Below are positions 1-8,371 of a stretch of DNA of 64,000 bases, one piece after another. The position numbers and the translations under genes were made by a program. Source of the DNA: Marinifilum sp965230805 (GTDB lineage: Bacteria; Bacteroidota; Bacteroidia; Bacteroidales; Marinifilaceae). The notes beneath the pieces were generated by a model. That model had not been told where the DNA came from, ran no database searches, and saw only the letters and a list, made by a program, of their open reading frames with translations. Location of the stretch: contig NZ_OZ246019.1 in assembly GCF_965230805.1 (NCBI RefSeq), positions 2,666,001 to 2,730,000 on the forward strand, written 5' to 3'. The first letter of the stretch is position 1; every line of letters starts with the position of its first letter.

Positions 1-601
1 CTCATACTTATGGATTAGATTGTGTTATTTAAAAAATATTTGTTTCGCGATTAAATTGCTTTATTTCAAAAGCCTTGCCTTACTAAAGCCCGAAGGGTGC
101 GTGTTCACAAAGCAAGAGGAGTGCGAAACTTAAGGCGGAAATTTACTAATAATTTCCTGTATAATCATTATCGAGTCATACGAATCAGGAGTTGAAAGTA
201 CTTAATGTATAAAGTTTCGATGCTTGCAAAAAAAGAGCTTACAATCATTAAATGAACTATTACAGCGAAATAAGGAAACTAAATATTCAAATTTAACTTT
301 AAGTACTTGAGGCATTTTAAGCATTAGCCTGCCTCTTCTTCGAATAAAAACTTAGCTCAACGGAATAACAGCATCGCTAAAGCAAAAGTTGTGATTTGTT
401 TCCTGTAATACCCGGATTTCCATGAAATGATTCTCATTTCTTAATGGGTATGGTTTAGATCAACTAATGTAATGAGCTGATCAGGTTTGGGAATTTTTCA
501 TATTTTTGCTTTCAGATTAAAAAGGTGAAATTTTCTGCTTTTGACAGAATAAATGGTAGATAAATTGATTTGACTTTCGCCTCTTACAACTAATATATCT
601 G
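1..601. other. Gene-free region upstream of ribF
   Basis: I see no convincing coding frame here on either strand. Frames are short and interrupted, and no tRNA or known riboswitch core was recognised; in particular I see no FMN riboswitch ahead of ribF. The only regulatory-looking element is a TATTTTTG box at 501-508. Confidence 0.5.
501..508 (+). promoter_or_regulatory. Possible -7 box of the ribF promoter
   Basis: TATTTTTG matches the Bacteroidota -7 consensus TAnnTTTG and lies about 95 bases before the ribF start. I did not find a -33 TTTG at the usual 19-21 base spacing, so this is a weak call. Confidence 0.3.
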
Positions 602-1558
602 ATGAAAATATATAAGAATCTTAAAGATTTCTCTGCACTTAATCCGGTGGTTACCATTGGTACTTTCGATGGAGTTCATCTAGGTCATCGTAAAGTAATT
701 CGGCGATTACAGGAATTGGCTCATAAGGTGAAAGGCGAGACCGTGATTTTCACCTTCTATCCACATCCTCGTTTGGTATTAAACAAGGAAGACAACGGAC
801 TTCGCCTGATTAATACTTTGGAAGAGAAGAAAGTTCTGCTCGAAGCGGCTGGTATCGATCATCTTGTAATTTATCCATTTACCAAAGAGTTTTCGCAATT
901 GTCGTATGTTGAGTTTGTTGAACAGATTTTGGTAAAACAAATGGGAATGAAATACCTGGTTGTAGGTTACGATCACCGATTTGGACACAACAGGGAAGGA
1001 AAGTACGAGGATCTAAAGGTTTTTGCCGATCAGTTGAACTTTAAGATTGAGCGTCAGGATGTTTTAAATATGGATGCCATTAATGTAAGCTCAACCAAAA
1101 TCCGCAAAGCCATTGGCGAAGGAGATATCAAAACGGCAAACAAATATCTGGGTTATAGATTCTTTATTAAAGGCGATGTGGTTGACGGACAAAAGTTAGG
1201 CAGTAAAATAGGTTTTCCTACGGCTAATATCAATCCGCAGGAAAGCTATAAACTTGTTCCAAAAGATGGAGTGTATGCCGTTAAGGTTGATGTTGATGAT
1301 AAACGTTATTTGGGAATGTTGAATATTGGGGTGCGTCCTACAGTAAACAATCAATTGGATAAGCGATCTATAGAAGTTCACATTCTGGATTTTGATAAAG
1401 ATATTTACTACAAGAACATTACCATTCATTTTTACCAAAGAATACGTAATGAGCAATTCTTTGCCTCGATAGATGAGCTAAAGGCACAGTTGGCTAAAGA
1501 TAAGCAAGCTGTTGTTGAGTTATTAGGGCAATTAGGAGAACCAGATTGGAGTGAATAG
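602..1558 (+). CDS. ribF: Bifunctional riboflavin kinase / FAD synthetase RibF
   Basis: This cytosolic enzyme phosphorylates riboflavin to FMN and then adenylylates FMN to FAD. The N-terminal adenylyltransferase domain shows the nucleotidyltransferase motif GTFDGVHLGH (residues 20-29) and an SSTKIR motif (163-168). The C-terminal flavokinase domain shows GFPTANI (204-210) and the likely catalytic Glu258 in RSIEVH. At 318 aa it has the usual length for the bifunctional family. It is read alone, with no other riboflavin gene beside it. Oddly, its stop codon lies inside a copy of dispersed repeat R2, so the last residues may be lineage-specific. The assignment is secure. Confidence 0.96.
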   Translation: MKIYKNLKDFSALNPVVTIGTFDGVHLGHRKVIRRLQELAHKVKGETVIFTFYPHPRLVLNKEDNGLRLINTLEEKKVLLEAAGIDHLVIYPFTKEFSQLSYVEFVEQILVKQMGMKYLVVGYDHRFGHNREGKYEDLKVFADQLNFKIERQDVLNMDAINVSSTKIRKAIGEGDIKTANKYLGYRFFIKGDVVDGQKLGSKIGFPTANINPQESYKLVPKDGVYAVKVDVDDKRYLGMLNIGVRPTVNNQLDKRSIEVHILDFDKDIYYKNITIHFYQRIRNEQFFASIDELKAQLAKDKQAVVELLGQLGEPDWSE

Positions 1559-1580
1559 AATTTTACGTCGAACTCACGTT
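1555..1580 (+). repeat. Dispersed repeat R2, copy at the ribF stop
   Basis: The block containing TTTTACGTCGAACTCACGTT begins at the TAG stop of ribF (1556-1558). It is identical over about 22 bases, from ATAG onward, to the copy at 63561. R2 also occurs at 17272-17314, 57543-57580 (minus), 63319-63361 (minus) and 63550-63587. No open frame is associated with it. Confidence 0.75.
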
Positions 1581-1659
1581 TATTAATAACCTTAGCCATA
1601 TTGTATATCAAAGTCCCCTTCAGGGGATTTGGGGGTAAATCATCAATAATCGGCGTCTA

Positions 1660-1693
1660 AATAAAAAACAACCCCGAAGAAAATCTTCGGGGT
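1660..1693 (-). terminator. Intrinsic terminator of hppA
   Basis: A 10-bp stem (ACCCCGAAGA pairing with TCTTCGGGGT, 3-base loop) is followed on the minus strand by a T-rich run. It lies just downstream of the hppA stop codon. Confidence 0.9.
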
Positions 1694-1716
1694 CATTACA
1701 ATTTGAAAGCAAATAT

Positions 1717-4233
1717 TTAATTTTTGCTAGCTTCAGCCTTTACATCTTTATGATGGTTAATACCTGATTTTTCTGTTTTGGTTTCAGGTGTACTTCCCTG
1801 TTCTATTGGCTTATCAGGAATTCTCATTCCGTAGAATGAACGATAAACAAAGAACAATCCAATTAGCAAGAATATACCTCCAATGTATGGAGCCATATTT
1901 GCCTCCCCAGTTTTATCAGCATGAATAATCAATTCAATTGCAATTTCAGCAGCCAATAGACCGAATAGAGTAGAGAACTTAATAATCGGGTTTAGAGCTA
2001 CCGAAGAAGTATCCTTGTATGGATCACCAACTGTATCACCTACAATAGTTGCATCATGAAGTGCCGTATTTTTCTCTTTTAAATCAACTTCAACCACTTT
2101 TTTAGCATTATCCCATGCGCCACCAGCATTAGCCATATACATCGCCTGGAACAGCCCGAAAATAGCAATTGAAATTAAGTAAGCAACAAAGAAATTAGGA
2201 CTGAAGAATGCGAATGCCAAAGTTAAACTCAAAATAACAGCGAAAATATTCCACATTCCTGTTTGTGCATATTGAGTACAAATCTTAACAACATTCTTTG
2301 AATCCTCAATGTCGGCTTCTTCTTTATCCAGATTAATGTTTTTCTTGATGTATTCTACCGCTCTATAAGCACCTGTAGTTACAGCTTGCATAGAAGCTCC
2401 CGAGAACCAGTAGATAACAGCTCCACCCGTAATTAGACCAAGAATTACAGAAGGATCAGTCAATTGAATTTGCAATAAAGATTCTCCTGTTGAAAGAATA
2501 GTACCTTTAAGAAGAAGAATAATTGCAAAAATCATGGTAGTAGCACCAATTACCGCAGTACCAATTAATACAGGTTTTGCAGTTGCTTTAAATGTGTTAC
2601 CTGCCGAGTCGTTATCCTCAAGGTTGTGTTTCCCAGTTTCAAAATTAGGAGCAAAACCAAAATCTTTTTCAATTTCCTCGCTAATGTTAGGGATTTTTTC
2701 AATTTGAGATAATTCAAATACCGACTGAGCATTATCGGTTACAGGTCCGTAACTATCTACAGCAATTGTAACAGGTCCCATACCTAAGAAACCAAAGGCA
2801 ACCAAACCAAATGCAAAAATACCAGGATACTCACCAAAAATTGCAATATCCTGAACGGTATAGAATGCAATAGCCATAAGTGCCATCATAACCATTCCTT
2901 TCCAGAATGCAGAAAAATTACCAGCAACCATACCCGAAAGAATAGTAAGAGAAGCACCACCTTCGCGCGAAGCACTAACTACCTCTTGAACGTGACGGGA
3001 ACTTGAACTTGTAAATGCTTTGGTAAATTCAGGAATAATTGCAGCAGCCAATGTACCACAAGAAATAATGGTTGAAAGTTTCCACCAAAGTCCTTCTGGA
3101 AGATCTTGAATAAGTACATAACTTAGAGCGTAGGTTACAACAATTGAAATAATCGACGTAATCCATACCAATGTGGTTAATGGAGCTTCAAAATCGAAAC
3201 TATCAAGTTTGCTATATTTTGCTTTTGCAATGCCTTGATTTACCAAATAAGCCAAAACTGACGTGAAAATCATTAAAACACGCATTGCGAAAATCCATAC
3301 AATTAAAGTAGATGCGAAGCCAACATTTGGCATTAAACCAGTTTCACCAAACATTAGAATGATGAAAGTAATTAAGGCTACACCAGTCACGCCATAAGTT
3401 TCAAAACCATCAGCAGTAGGTCCAACACTATCACCAGCGTTATCACCAGTACAGTCGGCAATTACACCAGGGTTTCTTGGGTCATCTTCTCCAATTTTGA
3501 AAACGATTTTCATCAGATCAGCTCCAATATCAGCAATCTTAGTAAAGATACCACCGGCAATTCTAAGGGCAGATGCACCAAGCGATTCTCCAATTGCAAA
3601 ACCAACGAAACATGCACCAGCACTTTCACCAGGAATGAAAAGAAGAATGGCAATCATCATGATTAACTCCACACAAATCAGCAGCAAACCAACGCTCATT
3701 CCTGCCTGAAGAGGGATAGACATTACATCGAATGGCTTTTTCTTTAAAGCAGCAAAAGAAGTTCTGCTGTTTGCATAGGTATTAATTCTTATTCCAAACC
3801 ATGCAACACCATATGATCCAAGAATACCAAGAACGGTCCACAGAAGAATCAGCAAGGTCTTAGGAATGCTAAGGTCAGCAAGTGCAAGAAAGTAATAAGC
3901 AATTGCCACACCAATAATCACGAATAGAATAATCAGGAATTTACCTTGCTGCAGCAAATAGGTTTTGCAGGTTTCATAAATAATATTGGAAACTTTAGCC
4001 ATTGATTTATGGGTAGGAAGTTTTTTAATTCTATTGAATTGAACCATCCCAAACAATAGCCCCAGCACAATGATGATAATTCCGTAAAGGAGCAAGTTCC
4101 AACCATGAATGCCTCCAATTCCATCAAAAACACTTTGCCTTAAATCAGGAACCACCAAATCGGCTTCACTTGCGAAAGATGCTAAGGGCGCCAATAAACC
4201 CCCTAACACAAGTAGTAATAATGCTTTCTTCAT
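1717..4233 (-). CDS. hppA: Membrane-bound proton/sodium-translocating pyrophosphatase (divergent type)
   Basis: This inner-membrane ion pump hydrolyses pyrophosphate to drive H+ and/or Na+ export. About 16 hydrophobic segments follow a signal-like N-terminus (residues 1-21). The substrate loop EDDPRNP is present (249-255). The next loop reads ADCTGDNAGDSVGPTADGFE (259-278) instead of the usual DNVGDNVGDCAGMAADLFE. Lys549 in GNTFKATA occupies the position that, in characterised enzymes, makes activity K+-independent, but the partner position three residues on is Ala rather than Thr. There is an insertion before GNT (about 511-543), and at 838 aa it is longer than most homologues. It is monocistronic with its own terminator. 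The family is certain; the pumped ion is not. Confidence 0.95.
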   Translation of the reverse strand: MKKALLLLVLGGLLAPLASFASEADLVVPDLRQSVFDGIGGIHGWNLLLYGIIIIVLGLLFGMVQFNRIKKLPTHKSMAKVSNIIYETCKTYLLQQGKFLIILFVIIGVAIAYYFLALADLSIPKTLLILLWTVLGILGSYGVAWFGIRINTYANSRTSFAALKKKPFDVMSIPLQAGMSVGLLLICVELIMMIAILLFIPGESAGACFVGFAIGESLGASALRIAGGIFTKIADIGADLMKIVFKIGEDDPRNPGVIADCTGDNAGDSVGPTADGFETYGVTGVALITFIILMFGETGLMPNVGFASTLIVWIFAMRVLMIFTSVLAYLVNQGIAKAKYSKLDSFDFEAPLTTLVWITSIISIVVTYALSYVLIQDLPEGLWWKLSTIISCGTLAAAIIPEFTKAFTSSSSRHVQEVVSASREGGASLTILSGMVAGNFSAFWKGMVMMALMAIAFYTVQDIAIFGEYPGIFAFGLVAFGFLGMGPVTIAVDSYGPVTDNAQSVFELSQIEKIPNISEEIEKDFGFAPNFETGKHNLEDNDSAGNTFKATAKPVLIGTAVIGATTMIFAIILLLKGTILSTGESLLQIQLTDPSVILGLITGGAVIYWFSGASMQAVTTGAYRAVEYIKKNINLDKEEADIEDSKNVVKICTQYAQTGMWNIFAVILSLTLAFAFFSPNFFVAYLISIAIFGLFQAMYMANAGGAWDNAKKVVEVDLKEKNTALHDATIVGDTVGDPYKDTSSVALNPIIKFSTLFGLLAAEIAIELIIHADKTGEANMAPYIGGIFLLIGLFFVYRSFYGMRIPDKPIEQGSTPETKTEKSGINHHKDVKAEASKN

Positions 4234-4436
4234 AAGATTATAAATTAATTTGAATAGGTGAATTTCTATTCAAATTATGCATTATTGTTTACCTAGTCAA
4301 GGCTTTTTTAAAGAAATATGCAATTAGGAAAAATTTCGGTGATTTGCTTTGTATGCTGATTTTGTTATATTTACGATGTCAAAATTAGTTCTGTCGCGAA
4401 TGGGGCTATTTTTTAGTTTTCGAAATGCCGGGCTTA

Positions 4437-4895
4437 TTAATTGGAAACTTTTAAAGTATTATTCTGAACAGAATAAGAACTTTTATATTCTTTTAATTTA
4501 TGAGTTGCCACCGAACCATTAAATGGCCAACCTGTAAATAAGTTGAATTTGCTGCCACAAATAGGGCACTCGGCAAAACTTCCATCAATTTTTAAATGTT
4601 CATTTGCATCTTTATCATGTGTGCATGAAGCATCGTATACTGCAAATTCCGTATTGCTGGTTCTAACAACCAAAAATCCATGGCCCAAGTAAGCGGTGGA
4701 AGTATCAATTTCATCAAAATACAGTGCATTTCCAACTGCATTCAAATCAGGGTAGTATTCTAAATGAATTGTGCCAGATACATATACATCCGGAATGATT
4801 TCGTCTTCATCTGTGGATTTACTGCAAGAATAAATACCCAGACACAATGAAAAGAAAATGAAAAAATATAGTAAATTTGGTTTGTTGACTAACAT
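4437..4895 (-). CDS. Rieske-type [2Fe-2S] lipoprotein with a Cys in place of the second His
   Basis: This is a small exported protein of 152 aa. The N-terminal hydrophobic stretch ends in a lipobox-like GIYSC, with Cys24 as the likely lipidated residue. The C-terminal half has a Rieske-like layout: CTH (Cys91, His93), then CPICGSKF (Cys110, Cys113). In a classical Rieske centre the second box is CxxH, so this protein would offer three Cys and one His. It may bind a 2Fe-2S cluster with unusual ligation or zinc, or may have lost the cluster. It is probably a periplasm-facing or surface lipoprotein. It stands alone and divergent from the downstream plus-strand gene. The fold call is good; the redox function is unproven. 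Confidence 0.7.
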   Translation of the reverse strand: MLVNKPNLLYFFIFFSLCLGIYSCSKSTDEDEIIPDVYVSGTIHLEYYPDLNAVGNALYFDEIDTSTAYLGHGFLVVRTSNTEFAVYDASCTHDKDANEHLKIDGSFAECPICGSKFNLFTGWPFNGSVATHKLKEYKSSYSVQNNTLKVSN

Positions 4896-4983
4896 GATTT
4901 TGTAGTTTGCATTATTTAAACGCAGGCAAAGCCTGATTAGTATTGATTAACTGTAAAACTAACAATTAAAAATTAGAACTCTC

Positions 4984-5448
4984 ATGGATGAAGGATGGGG
5001 AAATATTATATATTTGATCTTACTGGCAGTTGTAGGAATTTTTAGTTCTATCAGAAAGAACAAGAAGAAAGCTGCTCCAATGTCTCCACCCGATGATGGC
5101 GAAATTCCTGAGCAGACGGTTCCTCAGGCACCAAAGTCTCAAGGTGATTTTGAATCGGTGTTTGAGACTTTGTTAGGGCAGCAAACTCCGGAACCTTATC
5201 TTCAGGAAGAAATAATGGATGAGGATGAGTTAAGTGTTGAAGAAGAAGTGATTTTAGATTCGGTTCCAGAGCAGAAAGACCCAAGAGAAAGTAGTATTGA
5301 ATATGTAGAAGAACACAAAACATCATCATTGGATGCTTTAAAGGATCTTTACAGTGAAGACGAATCGGAAGAAGAAGAAGAAATCGAGGGGATGGATTGG
5401 CGTCAAGCTATTATTTACAAGGAAATTTTAGATAGAAAGTACAATTAG
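4984..5448 (+). CDS. Membrane-anchored acidic protein of unknown function
   Basis: This 154-aa protein has one N-terminal transmembrane segment (about residues 6-20), a basic patch (RKNKKK) consistent with a cytoplasmic tail, and then a very acidic low-complexity region rich in Glu/Asp (about 70-135). The C-terminus (MDWRQAIIYKEILDRKYN) resembles the conserved tail of many small Bacteroidota membrane proteins. I recognise no catalytic motif. It lies upstream of greA in the same direction but is separated by a hairpin and a promoter-like box, so it may be its own transcription unit. The reading frame is convincing; the function is unknown. Confidence 0.75.
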   Translation: MDEGWGNIIYLILLAVVGIFSSIRKNKKKAAPMSPPDDGEIPEQTVPQAPKSQGDFESVFETLLGQQTPEPYLQEEIMDEDELSVEEEVILDSVPEQKDPRESSIEYVEEHKTSSLDALKDLYSEDESEEEEEIEGMDWRQAIIYKEILDRKYN

Positions 5449-5514
5449 CTTAATTTTTAGTACTTTTATAAGTCCCGGTAAATTTAGAAAAAAGGAGCAT
5501 AAATATAATTTTTA

Positions 5515-5522
5515 TATATTTG
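5515..5522 (+). promoter_or_regulatory. -7 box of the greA promoter
   Basis: TATATTTG matches the Bacteroidota TAnnTTTG element. A start of transcription about 7 bases downstream would give a leader of roughly 93 bases. No clear -33 TTTG is seen. Confidence 0.45.
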
Positions 5523-5530
5523 TACCCTGA

Positions 5531-5562
5531 AGAGTTCCGAGCAGTCGGGATTCTTTTTGTTT
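5531..5562 (+). promoter_or_regulatory. Terminator-like hairpin in the greA leader (possible attenuator)
   Basis: AGAGTTCCGA pairs with TCGGGATTCT (10 bp including two G-T pairs) around a GCAG loop, followed by TTTTGTTTT. It lies downstream of the greA -7 box and 60-90 bases before the greA start. It is therefore either the terminator of the preceding gene or an attenuator in the greA leader. Confidence 0.6.
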
Positions 5563-5610
5563 TATAGGTCTTTGGTGATCCGGGAATTAAGAAATCAAGA
5601 AAAAATAAAT

Positions 5611-5616
5611 AGGAGG
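5611..5616 (+). promoter_or_regulatory. Strong Shine-Dalgarno of greA
   Basis: A perfect AGGAGG lies 5 bases before the ATG. This is unusual in this phylum, where most starts lack such a site, and it fixes the greA start. Confidence 0.7.
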
Positions 5617-5621
5617 ATATT

Positions 5622-6095
5622 ATGTCTGGTTATTCATATGTAACAGCAGATGGTTTAAAAAAACTAAGAGAAGAATTAGAACAGCTTGAAACGATTGAGC
5701 GTCCAAAAATTTCAAAACAAATTGGGGAGGCTATCGACAAGGGGGATTTGTCGGAAAATGCAGAGTACGATGCAGCTAAAGAAGCTCAAGGACTGTTGGA
5801 AGCAAAAATTGCTCAATTAAGAGGAGTAATTGCAAATAGTAGAGTGATTGATGAAACAAAAATTGATACTTCAAAGGTGCAGATGATGAATAAAGTGACC
5901 ATTAAGAATCAAAAGAATGGCGCTGTAATGACTTATACTCTGGTATCTGAATCGGAAGCAGATTTAAAAAAAGGAAAACTTTCTATCAATACACCAATTG
6001 CCAAAGGATTAATTGGTAAAAAGGTAGGAGATGTTGTAGATATTCAGGTTCCTAATGGAATTATTCCTTTCGAAATTGTTGAAATTTCAATCTAG
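5622..6095 (+). CDS. greA: Transcription elongation factor GreA
   Basis: GreA rescues backtracked RNA polymerase by stimulating transcript cleavage through the secondary channel. The 157-aa protein has the standard two domains: an N-terminal antiparallel coiled coil (about 1-75) whose tip carries the conserved acidic pair in DKGDLSENAEYDAAKEAQ, and a C-terminal FKBP-like domain (about 80-157) that binds polymerase. The length is typical and the start is fixed by a perfect AGGAGG. It is probably co-transcribed with the HIT-family gene 36 bases downstream, ending at the shared terminator at 6553. Confidence 0.97.
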   Translation: MSGYSYVTADGLKKLREELEQLETIERPKISKQIGEAIDKGDLSENAEYDAAKEAQGLLEAKIAQLRGVIANSRVIDETKIDTSKVQMMNKVTIKNQKNGAVMTYTLVSESEADLKKGKLSINTPIAKGLIGKKVGDVVDIQVPNGIIPFEIVEISI

Positions 6096-6131
6096 CAAAG
6101 ACGAATTGAAAACTTTTTAAAACAAGATAAA

Positions 6132-6527
6132 ATGGCTTCAATTTTTACAAAAATAGTTCAAGGCGAGATCCCTTGCCATAAGATTGCAGAAGACGATAAG
6201 TACTTTGCTTTTTTAGATATTAGTCCATTGGCTAAAGGACATACATTGGTAATTCCAAAACAGGAAGTCGATTATATTTTCGACTTGGAAGATGATGTAT
6301 TGGCAGGCTTAAATGTATTCGCTAAAAAAATAGCTAAAGCAATTGATAAAAGCTTGGAATGTAAAAGAGTTGGAGTTGCTGTTATTGGCTTAGAAGTTCC
6401 GCATACTCACATTCACTTGGTACCTTTAAATCATATTGGAGATTTAAATTTCGATAATCCTAAATTATCTCTAAGTCAGGAAGAACTAGCAGAAGTTGCC
6501 GAGGCAATTCGTAAAAATATAGATTGA
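6132..6527 (+). CDS. HIT-family nucleotide-binding hydrolase
   Basis: This 131-aa cytosolic protein of the histidine-triad superfamily carries the signature HTHIHLVP at residues 91-98, where the middle His is the nucleophile in family members. It most resembles the Hint/HinT branch, which hydrolyses purine nucleoside phosphoramidates and related nucleotides; the physiological substrate is not predictable. It follows greA closely and shares its terminator, so the two probably form one transcript. Confidence 0.9.
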   Translation: MASIFTKIVQGEIPCHKIAEDDKYFAFLDISPLAKGHTLVIPKQEVDYIFDLEDDVLAGLNVFAKKIAKAIDKSLECKRVGVAVIGLEVPHTHIHLVPLNHIGDLNFDNPKLSLSQEELAEVAEAIRKNID

Positions 6528-6552
6528 AACAATAGCTTATAAATATTGGGAG

Positions 6553-6577
6553 AGCCGCTGTAAAGCGGCTTTTTTTG
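6553..6577 (+). terminator. Intrinsic terminator of greA-HIT
   Basis: AGCCGCT pairs with AGCGGCT around a GTAA loop and is followed by seven T residues, just past the HIT-gene stop. Confidence 0.92.
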
Positions 6578-6585
6578 TAAGGAAT

Positions 6586-7140
6586 TTATTTTTTTACTCT
6601 ATTGGGATTACTCTTTACAAAATCGGCCCAAGAAGAAGATTTTCCTGTTTTAATTGGATTACTACTCTGAAAAAAGTGGCACATCGCTATTGCAATCGCA
6701 TCCGATTCATCTGGATTTTGTGGAAATTCTTTCATTTTAAAATAGCGTTGAAGAATAACTGCTAATTGTTCTTTCGAGGCAGTTCCTGTTCCTGTAATGG
6801 CCAGCTTAATTTTTCGTGGAGCATATTCAAAAATAGGAATGTTACGTTGTAGAGCAGCAGCAATACAAACTCCTTGTGCTCGTCCCAGTTTTAGCATCGA
6901 TTGAATGTTCTTACCAAAAAATTGTGATTCAATAGCCAATTCATCGGGTTTGTATTCATCAATTACTTGTAAAGTTCGCTGGAATATCTTTTGAAGTTTA
7001 ATGTATGGATCACCAATCTTCTTTAAATCAACCACACCCGAAACCAAGATTTCAGGCTTTTTGTTTACAATCCTGATTAATCCGTATCCCATTAAACTGG
7101 TGCCCGGATCAACTCCCATAATTATTCTGTCGTTACTCAA
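6586..7140 (-). CDS. ruvC: Holliday junction resolvase RuvC
   Basis: RuvC is the endonuclease of the RuvABC complex and resolves Holliday junctions in recombination repair. The RNase H-like fold shows its first catalytic Asp in MGVDPGT, a Glu in ELAIES and the C-terminal acidic cluster in NPDESDAIAIA. An in-frame ATG at 7176 would give 196 aa but overlaps the upstream exporter gene by 29 bases and adds a tail unlike the family. A TTG at 7138-7140 gives 184 aa starting just before the first beta strand, with no overlap, and is preferred here. The start choice is inference; the identity is firm. Confidence 0.93.
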   Translation of the reverse strand: MSNDRIIMGVDPGTSLMGYGLIRIVNKKPEILVSGVVDLKKIGDPYIKLQKIFQRTLQVIDEYKPDELAIESQFFGKNIQSMLKLGRAQGVCIAAALQRNIPIFEYAPRKIKLAITGTGTASKEQLAVILQRYFKMKEFPQNPDESDAIAIAMCHFFQSSNPIKTGKSSSWADFVKSNPNRVKK

Positions 7141-7147
7141 TTGAATT

Positions 7148-8026
7148 TTATTTTTGAACAAGTTTTTGCAGCCCAATTCCGGATATAATAAGAATTAGTC
7201 CGACCAGCGTACTAAGATAGATAGATTCTCCGAGAATGAGATGAATAAACAGTAGCGAAACAAAAGGGCTTAAAAAGACGAAATGACTAATTTTATCCGT
7301 TGAACTAGTTAATTTCATTGCTTTTAGCCAGAGCACATAAGAAATTCCGCACTCAACAATTCCGATGTATATTCCCGCTATTAAAGGCTTTGTTTCGGGA
7401 ATTGTAAATTCTGAAAACAGCGCAATTGTAATGGCAATATAGAAAAAGCCAAAAATAAAATTCAAAAATAGTTTGGCAACTTCTTCTCGGTTATCTCTAA
7501 CATTAAAAATCCAATACAAAGCCCAAAAAATTGAACTTCCGATGGCAAGCAGAACGCCAAAAGGATCTGGAGTTTCAATGGATGCAAATGAAGCTTTGTT
7601 GGCGATTACGATTACACCACAAAAACTAATGAAAATGCAGAGGAAACTTTTGATACTGATCTTCTGCTTAAGCAATGGAATAGAAAGTAATACCAAGCTG
7701 ATTGGCCAAATGTAATTCAAACTCAATGCGAATTGAGCGGGTAATATTTCATAGACCTTTAGTAATACCAGGTAATACAAAAATGGGTTGAGCAATCCTA
7801 AAATTGCAGAACTGAGATAGTACTTTTTACTGACTCGAATACTTTTAGCAAGCTTCTTTTTAAAAAACAATAAGGAAGAAAGAAGTATCAGGGCTGTTCC
7901 CGAAGAGATCAACAACAAGTGAAAAAAATCCATGCCAATTAAAGCAATCTTGAATGCCGTGGCGACTGTCGACCAGCATAAGATTGCCAACAAAGCGTAG
8001 AGATTGGCTTTTGTTTGTTGTGTCAA
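7148..8026 (-). CDS. EamA/DMT-family transporter
   Basis: This is an inner-membrane permease of the drug/metabolite transporter superfamily. Its 292 aa contain about ten hydrophobic helices arranged as two EamA repeats (about 8-140 and 150-288). Members export amino acids, nucleosides or other metabolites; the substrate cannot be told from sequence. It lies directly upstream of ruvC on the same strand and 6 bases after the DUF4286 gene, which suggests one transcript of DUF4286, DMT and ruvC. Confidence 0.88.
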   Translation of the reverse strand: MTQQTKANLYALLAILCWSTVATAFKIALIGMDFFHLLLISSGTALILLSSLLFFKKKLAKSIRVSKKYYLSSAILGLLNPFLYYLVLLKVYEILPAQFALSLNYIWPISLVLLSIPLLKQKISIKSFLCIFISFCGVIVIANKASFASIETPDPFGVLLAIGSSIFWALYWIFNVRDNREEVAKLFLNFIFGFFYIAITIALFSEFTIPETKPLIAGIYIGIVECGISYVLWLKAMKLTSSTDKISHFVFLSPFVSLLFIHLILGESIYLSTLVGLILIISGIGLQKLVQK

Positions 8027-8032
8027 TGAATT

Positions 8033-8335
8033 TTATATTTCCTGTAAAAGTGATGAAAAGCAGATGATTTGATCTTGAAATCGTGCTTTAAAAACTGCTT
8101 TTGTTCTGGGCTCGAAACTATTGATGTACTTTTCCAGTTGCTCACGAGATTTAAACAAAAGTTGCAAGGAGTAGGTGAGTCCACCATCTTCTTTGGCAAG
8201 CATTACTTTGCAAAAATAGTGGTCAGAGAATGTTCCGGTTTCTTTAAGCAAAGGAATAAATTTGTCTTTCATCCATGCTACAAAAACCTCGTCCAATTGC
8301 TTGTCGAATAAATAAGTAGTATTATACAATAACAT
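8033..8335 (-). CDS. DUF4286-family small protein
   Basis: This 100-aa soluble protein begins MLLYNTTYLFDKQLDEVFVA, as in the DUF4286 family that is common in Bacteroidota and has a ferredoxin-like, dimeric alpha-beta-barrel pattern. Its role is unknown. It has no signal peptide or membrane segment. It is the first gene of a probable minus-strand operon with the DMT exporter and ruvC. Confidence 0.8.
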   Translation of the reverse strand: MLLYNTTYLFDKQLDEVFVAWMKDKFIPLLKETGTFSDHYFCKVMLAKEDGGLTYSLQLLFKSREQLEKYINSFEPRTKAVFKARFQDQIICFSSLLQEI

Positions 8336-8371
8336 GTGCTTGATATTAAAATTTGCGCAAATGTAAAAAAA

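Noticed and set aside
420..442. A block resembling the R3 end (on the minus strand AAGAAATGAGAATCATTTCA)
   Set aside because: Only about 20 bases match, and the word is partly self-complementary, so chance is a good explanation.
1..601. FMN riboswitch ahead of ribF
   Set aside because: I looked for the conserved core elements and found none.
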